Shown: positions 7,175-13,102 of the stretch, piece after piece | How the letters are laid out: each line of letters opens with the position of its first letter | Numbering within the stretch: the first letter of the stretch is position 1 | Assembly (NCBI GenBank): GCA_003577005.1 | Contig: QEUW01000114.1 | Span: forward strand, 1-18,852 | DNA from: Chloroflexota bacterium | Lineage (GTDB): Bacteria; Chloroflexota; Anaerolineae; Caldilineales; Caldilineaceae | Reading direction: 5' to 3' | Length of the DNA: 18,852 nt | The notes under the pieces: model-generated | The model's database searches: none | Told to the model about the DNA's origin: nothing | What the model saw: the letters and a program-made list of their open reading frames with translations, nothing else | Program-made: the position numbers and the translations under genes

Positions 7175-8437
7175 TCACCTTTGTGCTAGTTCGGCCAGCC
7201 GCTTGCTGAGGAAAGCGCGTTCTACTCGATTCTGACAAAGTGCGTGTGCGCGCCTGTATGCAGCCTGCGCCTCGACAGCGTAACCGGCGCGCCGCAACAG
7301 GTCAGCCCGCGCTGCATGATAGAGGTGATAATTACCGAGTTCCTCCTCTAGCTGGCACTGATCCAACGCCATCAGCCCGTAAAGCGGGCCATGCGCCATT
7401 CCCAAGGCGACCGCACGGTTGAGTTCAACCACGGGCGAGGGCGTCAGACGAGCCAGTTCGCCATAGAGTGCAGCGATCTGTTTCCAGTCGGTCTCGCCCG
7501 GCGTGGCCGCCTGGGCATGGAGCGCGCTGATCGCGGCCTGAATCTGGTAGGGGCCGGGCCGGTGCAGGGCGAGCGCCTGGTCGAGCAGGTGTAGCCCTGC
7601 TTTGATCTTGTTGTGGTCCCATCGGGAGCGGTCCTGGTCCTCCAACAGCACCAGTTCCCCTGCGGCATCGACGCGGGCGTCACGGCGCGAGTCGTGGAGC
7701 AACATGAGCGCTAACAGGCCCAATGCTTCGGGTGCGGCGGCGTACTGGCGCTCCTGGTGGAGCAGATCGATCAGCATGTAGGCCAAGCGGATGGCCTCGG
7801 CGCAGAGTTCGTGGCGGATCAAGTCTTCGCCGGCGGTGGCTGTGTAGCCCTCGTTGAAGATCAAATAGAGCACGCGCAGGACAGTCTCCAATCGCGCGGG
7901 GATGGCTTCCACCGGCGGCACCTGATAAGGGATGCCGGCGGCGCGGATCTTGTGTTTGGCGCGGGTGAGACGCCGCGCCATCGTCGGCACGGGTACGAGA
8001 AATGCGCGGGCGATCTCTTCAGTGGTCAACCCACCCAGGGTGCGCAGGGTCAATGCTAGTTGGGCTTCCAGCGCCAGCGCCGGGTGGCAGCAGGTGAAGA
8101 TCAGCTTGAGACGCTCGTCGGGGAAGGTTGCTTCGTCCATGTCGGTACCATCCTCGTGCGCCAGGGCAGCTTGCCAGGCCAGTTCGCGCCGCTTCTCCTC
8201 CCAGACTTTGCTGCGACGTAGACGGTCGATAGCCTTCCGCCGCGCCACGGTCGTGATCCAGGCCGCGGGATTGCGCGGCGCACCCTCCCGCGGCCAGTGT
8301 TCGAGCGCGGCAACCAACGTCTCTTGGAGCACATCTTCGGCCAGGTCGAAGTCGTTCAAGAGACCGATCAGCGTACTCAAAACGCGGCCCGCATCAGCGC
8401 GGAAGGTCCGCTCGACCAGTTCACCGATCTGGTTCAT
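7175..8437 (-). CDS. ECF42-type RNA polymerase sigma factor with long C-terminal extension
   Basis: 420 residues, about twice a minimal ECF sigma factor. Region 2 is at about 8-78 ([21 protein letters not shown], then [20 protein letters not shown], the -10 binding helix). Region 4 is at about 110-165 ([37 protein letters not shown], the -35 binding helix-turn-helix). Residues 175-420 are an all-helical extension (DUF6596/TPR-like), with [26 protein letters not shown] and [18 protein letters not shown], typical of the ECF42 group. ECF42 has no classical anti-sigma factor and is genetically linked to DGPF/YCII proteins; one lies directly upstream here, on the same strand. The extension is thought necessary for activity. 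The start ATG 8437 has no clear ribosome site. Confidence 0.92.
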   Translation of the reverse strand: MNQIGELVERTFRADAGRVLSTLIGLLNDFDLAEDVLQETLVAALEHWPREGAPRNPAAWITTVARRKAIDRLRRSKVWEEKRRELAWQAALAHEDGTDMDEATFPDERLKLIFTCCHPALALEAQLALTLRTLGGLTTEEIARAFLVPVPTMARRLTRAKHKIRAAGIPYQVPPVEAIPARLETVLRVLYLIFNEGYTATAGEDLIRHELCAEAIRLAYMLIDLLHQERQYAAAPEALGLLALMLLHDSRRDARVDAAGELVLLEDQDRSRWDHNKIKAGLHLLDQALALHRPGPYQIQAAISALHAQAATPGETDWKQIAALYGELARLTPSPVVELNRAVALGMAHGPLYGLMALDQCQLEEELGNYHLYHAARADLLRRAGYAVEAQAAYRRAHALCQNRVERAFLSKRLAELAQR

Positions 8438-8466
8438 GTGGCTTGATTGGTAGCTGCATGACGGTT

Positions 8467-8562
8467 GATTAGTAATGTGGTAGACAAGTAAACAGGTAGA
8501 CAGGTAGCTCAGGGTTGTACACCTATCTGTGTACCTGTCTACTTATCTACCTACTACCAATC
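8467..8562. repeat. Long imperfect inverted repeat between DGPF and ECF42 genes
   Basis: Arms of about 40 bp (8467-8507 and 8523-8562) pair at roughly 80 percent around a 15-base loop. The left arm is itself built of 8-base near-repeats (TAGACAAG, TAAACAGG, TAGACAGG). It fills nearly the whole 127-bp gap between the two co-oriented genes. It could be a small repetitive element or an RNA structure tuning downstream expression. Confidence 0.7.
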
Positions 8563-8564
8563 CT

Positions 8565-8918
8565 TCAACCGCCAAACTCCCAGACCGGTCGTACCTCGAT
8601 GGAGCCAAACTTGGCGCCGGGGATCTTCGCAGCCCAGCTGATTGCCTCGTCCAGATCCTTACAATCCAGCAGATAGTAGCCGCCCAACTGTTCTTTTGTT
8701 TCGGCAAAAGGGCCATCAGTTGTGATCGTCTTGCCATCGCGCACGCGCACGGTGGTAGCGGTGGAGGTAGGCTGGAGCGCCTCGCCGCCGCGCATGATCC
8801 CTGCCTTGTTGATTTCTTCGGTAAAGGCGTAGTAGGCCGCCATCACCGCATTTTGCTCTTCCTGACTTGCATTGGCATCTTCTCGTTCGTTGGTGTAGAT
8901 CAGACAGAGATAACGCAT
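8565..8918 (-). CDS. DGPF / YCII-related domain protein
   Basis: 117 residues from ATG 8918, chosen because AGGAG lies just upstream and the protein then begins MRYLCLIY, as usual in the family; the frame is open further upstream but without support. It has the diagnostic TTDGPFAETKEQLGGYYLLD (DGPF at 68-71) and the ending GSIEVRPVWEF. These dimeric alpha+beta barrels are related to YCII and muconolactone-isomerase-like folds. Their function is unclear, but they are the conserved genomic partner of ECF42 sigma factors and probably members of the regulon. First gene of a likely two-gene operon with the sigma factor. Confidence 0.92.
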   Translation of the reverse strand: MRYLCLIYTNEREDANASQEEQNAVMAAYYAFTEEINKAGIMRGGEALQPTSTATTVRVRDGKTITTDGPFAETKEQLGGYYLLDCKDLDEAISWAAKIPGAKFGSIEVRPVWEFGG

Positions 8919-9052
8919 GGATTGCTCTCCTTTGCTTTTGTGAACAGGCGATCCGTTCGCCTGCTTCACCAATATGACGAATGAGGGACGGCAAATTCGA
9001 CAGCGAGGTGGGTCAAATTTCAATTCTAATCCAAATTTCGCTAAAACTGCGC

Positions 9053-9134
9053 TTCACAGAGAGCACGGAGGAGACACAGAGGGCGCAGAGGCTTGTCTCT
9101 ATATTCTCCGCGTCTCCTCCGTGCTCTCTGTGAA
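9053..9134. repeat. Inverted repeat with perfect 23-bp arms
   Basis: Arms 9053-9075 and 9112-9134 are perfectly complementary (core GAGAGCACGGAGGAGAC), with a 36-base middle of similar purine-rich composition. It lies in the divergent region between the DGPF gene and the sigma-nucleotidyltransferase gene. Such CACGGAG-type repeats are often dispersed in Chloroflexota genomes. There is no T-run, so it is not a simple terminator. Confidence 0.8.
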
Positions 9135-9254
9135 CCAGCTCTTGGGTCTGCCGAGCGAAAGGCGCTTGTTCGGAAAGTCGCAAAAACAGCGATCTTGTGG
9201 TATCCTTTTCGGTTCTATGCGGCTCTATTCTGTAACGAACGGTGAACAAAGAGC

Positions 9255-10778
9255 ATGGAGCAACAGTTCTTGGACGAAATCAGCGCGCTGATTGCCAGAG
9301 CGACTGCGGCGCAGGCGGCGCAGATCGAGAAAAGCCAGGCCTTTGGCGAGATCGTGCATCGGTTTCAAGATCTGGCCTTTGGCTGCGCCTATGCCGTGCT
9401 GGGCGATTTTCACCTGGCCGAGGATGCGGCGCAAGAGGCTTTCCTCACTGCGTGGCGTCACCTCGACCAGTTGCGCCAGCCAGCGGCCTTCCCGGGCTGG
9501 TTCAAGCGGATCGTGCTCACCCAGTGTAACCGGCTGACGCGCGGCAAAAAACTAGCCCTGGTCTCGCTCGATGCAATCCTCGATGTGCCGGCGCCGGCCA
9601 ATGGCGATGATCCCCAATGGGCCGTTGAACAACTGGAGACAGAGGAATCAGTCGCCGCCGCCATCCAGACCTTGCCCGAACACGAGCGCATGGTTACGAC
9701 GCTCTTTTACATCAGTGACTACTCGCAAAACGAGATCGCCGCCTTCCTCGAAGTGCCGGTGACGACGGTGAAGAAGCGACTTTTTAATGCCCGCCAGCGC
9801 CTACGCGAAAGGATGTTGACCATGGTGCGCGAAACCTTACACGAAAAACGCCCGTCGCGCAACGAGCAATTTGCCGACACCGTCGCCCTCTTCAATGAGG
9901 CGCTGGAGTCGTTTACGGCGAGGGTAAAACAGGATCGCTACATCATCGCCGCCATTCTCTGCGGCAGCCTTTCGCACGACACGGTCTGGCGCAAATCCGA
10001 CATCGACCTGATCCTTGTCAGCCGCGAGGAGAAGTCAAGCGAAAGTTACTGCTTGGTGGAGAACGGGGTCAACATCCACGCCAGCGTCATGCCGCGCAGT
10101 AAGTTCAGACAGTTGACCGAAGGGTCGCTGCAAGGGTCGTTCTGGCATTCATACTTTTCGTTGAGCACGCTGCTCTACACGACTGACGACACGATCCGCG
10201 CCTACTATCAAAATGTGCAGACGGTGGGCGCCTTCGACCGGCAGATGCAACTGATGAAGGCCGGCGGCGCCGCCGTAGCGACATTGGCCAAGGCCGAGAA
10301 GTGGCTCTATGTGCGCAAGGATGTGAGCTACAGCTTTCTCTGGATCATGTACACGATCCAGGCGCTGGCCGAAATCGAAGTGTTGTCCAACAGCGTGGTG
10401 CCCAGCCGCGAGGTGATCCCGCAGGCGGTCAAGCTCCACCCGGACTTTTTTGGCAAGGTCTACCTCGACCTGGTGCATGGGCCGAAGACGGAGGAGACGA
10501 TCCAGCAAGCGCTCAATCTGATCAACGAGTATCTGGATTGCAAAACGGTCGAACTCTTTGGCCCGGTTCTCACCTATCTGCGCGATGAGGGGGGCGTCCG
10601 CTCAACGACCGAGTTAGACCATTACTTCCGCAAACAGGTGCAGGCCGAGTGGCCGCTGGCCAACATCTACGAGTGGCTGGCGGATAAAGGTATCCTCCAG
10701 AAAGTGCCCAACCCCGTCCGGCTGACGCAAAAGAGCCCGGTGACGGTGGACGAGGCGGCATACTATTACGATGGATAG
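9255..10778 (+). CDS. ECF-like sigma factor fused to nucleotidyltransferase
   Basis: 507 residues. Residues 25-95 are sigma region 2 (FGEIVHRFQDLAFGCAYAVL, DFHLAEDAAQEAFLTAWRHL, PGWFKRIVLTQCNRLTR). Residues 132-190 are region 4 (IQTLPEHERMVTTLFYIS, YSQNEIAAFLEVPVTTVKKR, LFNARQRLRER), a good -35-binding helix-turn-helix. After a linker, residues 205-300 carry a Pol-beta-type nucleotidyltransferase core: CGSLSHDTVWRKSDIDLILV, with GS at 237-238 and D249/D251. The third carboxylate strand (GVNIHASVMP) has no Asp or Glu, so catalysis needs testing. Residues 330-445 are helical, like the substrate-side domain of kanamycin-type nucleotidyltransferases, and about 448-495 may be a small winged helix. 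No anti-sigma gene is adjacent. The two parts are in one unbroken frame, so the fusion is real in this sequence. What is nucleotidylated is unknown. Confidence 0.88.
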   Translation: MEQQFLDEISALIARATAAQAAQIEKSQAFGEIVHRFQDLAFGCAYAVLGDFHLAEDAAQEAFLTAWRHLDQLRQPAAFPGWFKRIVLTQCNRLTRGKKLALVSLDAILDVPAPANGDDPQWAVEQLETEESVAAAIQTLPEHERMVTTLFYISDYSQNEIAAFLEVPVTTVKKRLFNARQRLRERMLTMVRETLHEKRPSRNEQFADTVALFNEALESFTARVKQDRYIIAAILCGSLSHDTVWRKSDIDLILVSREEKSSESYCLVENGVNIHASVMPRSKFRQLTEGSLQGSFWHSYFSLSTLLYTTDDTIRAYYQNVQTVGAFDRQMQLMKAGGAAVATLAKAEKWLYVRKDVSYSFLWIMYTIQALAEIEVLSNSVVPSREVIPQAVKLHPDFFGKVYLDLVHGPKTEETIQQALNLINEYLDCKTVELFGPVLTYLRDEGGVRSTTELDHYFRKQVQAEWPLANIYEWLADKGILQKVPNPVRLTQKSPVTVDEAAYYYDG

Positions 10779-10825
10779 TGAGTAGAGCACGGTTCAGGGA
10801 TGTTGATTGGGGTCTTCAGTTGGGA

Positions 10826-10848
10826 GGCCTTCTGCTCGCGCAGCGGCC
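10826..10848. terminator. Hairpin between convergent genes
   Basis: GGCC..GGCC outer pairing and CTGC TCGC GCAG inner stem between the sigma-nucleotidyltransferase gene and the convergent DinB gene. No T-run follows on either strand, so it is only a weak terminator candidate. Confidence 0.3.
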
Positions 10849-10865
10849 AGTCACCGTATGTGCGT

Positions 10866-11393
10866 CTACGCCCTTCCATCTGCCTCCGGCTGATAGGGCG
10901 CTTCATCGTCGATGTTCCCCACAAAATCGGGCAGGTTGGTGTGGCCTAGCATTTGGCGGATTGCCACGCTTTCACCCGTGTGATACCAGTAGTGATAGGT
11001 CGTCCGCAGCATCAGCGTGCCAAAAGTGAGAACGACGACCTCGTCGCCGACTTTAACTTCGTGGGGCGCTTGAAGTTTTTCAGTTGTTAAAGTATCGAGC
11101 CAGGGGTCGGCGGTCTCTGTAACTTGCCGCCACAAAGCCCAGGTCTCCTCCAACGGCGGGGTACAGGGAGGGCCACCAGAGGCGAACTGCTCGTTCAAAA
11201 CCGGCAGTAGCACCCGATCCTGCCCGCGCCAGAGCCAGTAGCGCTGCTCCTGCCAGGCCAGGTGGCCGATGTTCCAACTGATGCAATTCATGGGGTGAAT
11301 GCGGCGGCGCGCCTCGGCGTCGGTGACACCTTCCAGCGCCCGTTTGAATTCGCTGCGGGCAAAGCGCAACTGCAGCACGAGTGGATGGGGCAT
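10866..11393 (-). CDS. DinB-family four-helix-bundle protein
   Basis: 175 residues from ATG 11393, which has GGGAGGA 5-6 bases upstream; the frame extends further upstream only as low-quality sequence. It shows the DinB / mycothiol-transferase-like pattern with three spaced histidines as likely metal ligands: H44 (SWNIGHLAWQEQ), H134 and H138 (TTYHYWYHTGE). The length is normal for the family. Members are thiol-dependent S-transferases or damage-induced proteins of unknown substrate; which one applies here cannot be told. It is divergently transcribed from the dehydrogenase. Confidence 0.85.
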   Translation of the reverse strand: MPHPLVLQLRFARSEFKRALEGVTDAEARRRIHPMNCISWNIGHLAWQEQRYWLWRGQDRVLLPVLNEQFASGGPPCTPPLEETWALWRQVTETADPWLDTLTTEKLQAPHEVKVGDEVVVLTFGTLMLRTTYHYWYHTGESVAIRQMLGHTNLPDFVGNIDDEAPYQPEADGRA

Positions 11394-11493
11394 GGACGTT
11401 CCTCCCTCTATTCTGTTTTTGTCGACTACATGTGCAGAATATAGCACAAATGTACGAGTGGTCCAAAGAAGAGCAACCTTGAACCGACGGATC

Positions 11494-11509
11494 ATTGGCA
11501 ATTGCCAAT
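11494..11509. repeat. Perfect 16-bp palindrome in divergent promoter region
   Basis: ATTGGCAATTGCCAAT lies in the 202-bp gap between the DinB gene and the dehydrogenase, followed by further AATTGG-like motifs (11538-11543). It could be an operator for a dimeric regulator or a decayed repetitive element. The flanking near-copies favour a repeat origin. Confidence 0.6.
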
Positions 11510-11595
11510 TGCTGGTTGATCGTTGATAATTGGCGCTTGTTGGTTTGCAGCGTTTTCCTGGTCCAGCACAATAACTATAGAATGATGAACTTACG

Positions 11596-12609
11596 ATGAA
11601 AAAAGCAATCATCGTCGGCGAGCGCCAGGCGACCCTGGTCGATGTGCCTGAGCCCCAGCCGGTGGAGAACTGGGTGGTTGTCAAGGTCCATGCTGCACCC
11701 ATGTGTGCGGAGTACAAACAGTTTGTCAGCGGGAAACCGGCCGATCTCCTGGGTCATGAAGCTGCCGGAGAAGTGGTTGCCGTGGCGCAGCCCGGCCGCG
11801 TCCAGGTGGGGGACCGCGTGGTTGCCATGCCGCTCTATGGGTGCGGCGTCTGCCACCTTTGTGTGGCCGGCGACTATATCCATTGTGAGAATACAGCGCA
11901 CCTGTCCCGCTATTTTCAGAACGGCGAGGGTCGCGCCACCTATGCGCAATATATCCTCAAACAGGATTGGCTGCTACCCAAGATCCCCGCTGATGTTCCT
12001 TACGAGGGGGCCGCGCTGGCCTGCTGTGGGTTAGGGCCCTCGTTTGGCGCCATGCAGCTGATGAACGTCAACGCCTTCGACACCATCTTAATCACCGGCG
12101 CCGGGCCGGTAGGGTTGGGCGCCATCGTCAATGCCCGGTTCCGCGGCGCCCGTGTCATCGTGGCGGAGTCGATCCCCTACCGGGCTGAGCGCGCCCGGGA
12201 GATGGGCGCCGCCGTGTTGGACCCGCGCGACGAGCGAATCCTCGACTACATTCGCGACCTGACCGAAGGGCGCGGCGTCGATTGTGCTCTGGAGTGTGCG
12301 GGCCATGTGCAGGCCGAACGGCTCTGCATCGACGCCACGCGGCGCAAAGGCCGGGTGGCTTTTATCGGCGAATGCCACAATGACCTGGCGATCAGAATCA
12401 GCCCGGACCTGATCCGCAAGGGGCTGACCCTGGTCGGTGGTTGGCATTACAACCTCAAAGATTTCCCCTTGATCATGCAGGTCATTCGCCAGTCGCCGTT
12501 GATCGAACAACTGGTCAGCCATGTTTTCCCCATGAGCCGGATCCAAGAGGCGTTCGAGTGCTCGGCCTCGCAACAGTCGGCAAAGATTATCCTCCAGCCG
12601 TGGGCCTAA
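11596..12609 (+). CDS. Zinc-dependent medium-chain dehydrogenase (polyol/alcohol type)
   Basis: 337 residues. The GroES-like domain carries the catalytic zinc ligands C37 and H54-E55 (LLGHEAAGEVV) and the structural zinc cysteines C83, C86, C89 and C97 (GCGVCHLCVAGDYIHC). The Rossmann domain has GAGPVGLGA at 168-176, with E191 at the end of the second strand, suggesting NAD rather than NADP. Family members oxidise alcohols, polyols or sugars such as sorbitol, threitol or inositol; the substrate cannot be assigned. The ATG at 11596 has no ribosome site. A TAGAAT box at 11578-11583 would give a transcript starting only a few bases before it, so near-leaderless translation is possible. It is about 2.4 kb upstream of a carbohydrate-kinase pair, but metG and a repeat element intervene. 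Confidence 0.9.
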   Translation: MKKAIIVGERQATLVDVPEPQPVENWVVVKVHAAPMCAEYKQFVSGKPADLLGHEAAGEVVAVAQPGRVQVGDRVVAMPLYGCGVCHLCVAGDYIHCENTAHLSRYFQNGEGRATYAQYILKQDWLLPKIPADVPYEGAALACCGLGPSFGAMQLMNVNAFDTILITGAGPVGLGAIVNARFRGARVIVAESIPYRAERAREMGAAVLDPRDERILDYIRDLTEGRGVDCALECAGHVQAERLCIDATRRKGRVAFIGECHNDLAIRISPDLIRKGLTLVGGWHYNLKDFPLIMQVIRQSPLIEQLVSHVFPMSRIQEAFECSASQQSAKIILQPWA

Positions 12610-12619
12610 CCTACCGTAG

Positions 12620-12638
12620 GTCTGGCTACTAGCCGGAC
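12620..12638 (+). terminator. Short hairpin after dehydrogenase gene
   Basis: GTCTGGC and GCCGGAC pair over 7 bp (one G-U) around TACTA, 10 bp after the stop. There is no T-run, so it is a weak candidate. Confidence 0.3.
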
Positions 12639-12668
12639 GCCCCCTGCAGACCAGGGTCATTTGATTGA

Positions 12669-12827
12669 GGGTGCGTCCGAAATTTGGGGCGAGTAGGGCG
12701 AGATGCCATCTTGCCTAACCCGCATTCCGGGAAAGGGCCGGAGACGCATCGGTCAGGTAGACTGGTGCTGGCCCTTTCCCGGAATGCTTGTGGCGCCAAA
12801 TTCTCGCCCCCAATCCTGGACGCACCC
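12669..12827. mobile_element. MITE-like element, 159 bp, with 9-bp target duplication
   Basis: Terminal inverted repeats of 25 bp (12669-12693 and 12803-12827) agree at 21 positions and begin GGGTGCGTCC. The element is flanked by a perfect 9-bp direct repeat TTTGATTGA (12660-12668 and 12828-12836), the hallmark of transposase insertion. Inside is a second, perfect 18-bp inverted repeat (12722-12739 and 12770-12787, GCATTCCGGGAAAGGGCC), so the whole element can fold into a long hairpin. No coding capacity, so it would be mobilised in trans by an unidentified DDE transposase. The right end lies 16 bp before the metG -35 box. Confidence 0.85.
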
Positions 12828-12843
12828 TTTGATTGAGAAGCCC

Positions 12844-12871
12844 TTGACAAGCGCCGCATTTCTGCTAAGAT
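12844..12871 (+). promoter_or_regulatory. metG promoter, leaderless type
   Basis: Perfect -35 TTGACA (12844-12849), 16-bp spacer, -10 TAAGAT (12866-12871). The ATG of the leader ORF begins 10 bases after the -10 box, so the transcript should start at or within a few bases of that ATG. No other good promoter lies between here and metG. Confidence 0.65.
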
Positions 12872-12880
12872 AGGCATACG

Positions 12881-13000
12881 ATGAACTACCCGACGGCAGT
12901 GACCTTCTCTATGATGCGCATGGCTATGCAGATGTGCAACCGCACACCTGGCAGACCATGCTGTCCACTGCCCAAGCCCCTCCACCTGCACCCTGGCTGA
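12881..13000 (+). CDS. Met-rich leader peptide of metG attenuator
   Basis: 39 codons, ATG 12881 to TGA 12998-13000. It starts MNYPTAVTFSMMRMAMQMCN, and codons 11, 12, 14, 16 and 18 are Met: five of eight consecutive codons (12911-12934). The rest is Pro-, Cys- and His-rich and of no evident function (TPGRPCCPLPKPLHLHPG). There is no ribosome site, but the ATG sits at the expected transcript 5' end, which allows leaderless initiation. It precedes an intrinsic terminator (13029-13056) and the gene for methionyl-tRNA synthetase. This is the standard layout of ribosome-mediated attenuation, with the Met codons as stall sites when charged tRNA-Met is scarce. Not experimentally shown; too short for gene finders. 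Confidence 0.6.
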   Translation: MNYPTAVTFSMMRMAMQMCNRTPGRPCCPLPKPLHLHPG

Positions 13001-13028
13001 TCCATCGCCAGCGAGCAAACGAGGTTCA

Positions 13029-13060
13029 GGCCGTCCACAGCGTGGGCGGCCTTTTTGTTG
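13029..13060 (+). terminator. Attenuator terminator upstream of metG
   Basis: 10-bp stem GGCCGTCCAC (13029-13038) with GTGGGCGGCC (13042-13051), one G-U pair, loop AGC, followed by TTTTTGTTGTT. It ends about 45 bp before metG, between the promoter and the gene, so it must be conditional. An upstream segment GCTGTCCAC (12960-12968) can pair with the 3' arm (13042-13050; seven Watson-Crick and two G-U pairs), and CCTGCACC (12985-12992) can pair with GGTTCAGG (13023-13030), partly covering the 5' arm. Both are candidate antiterminator helices. Confidence 0.8.
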
Positions 13061-13102
13061 TTCCCGTCAATCGTATCGAGCAAGCGTTCAAAGGAGGCTA
13101 TC

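Noticed and set aside
12881..13060. T-box riboswitch before metG
   Set aside because: The conserved AGGGTGGNACCGCG-type antiterminator bulge is absent and the segment encodes a Met-rich ORF instead.
13055..13102. Longer N-terminus of methionyl-tRNA synthetase starting upstream
   Set aside because: That stretch overlaps the T-run of the attenuator, and the strong AAAGGAGG fixes the start at 13103.
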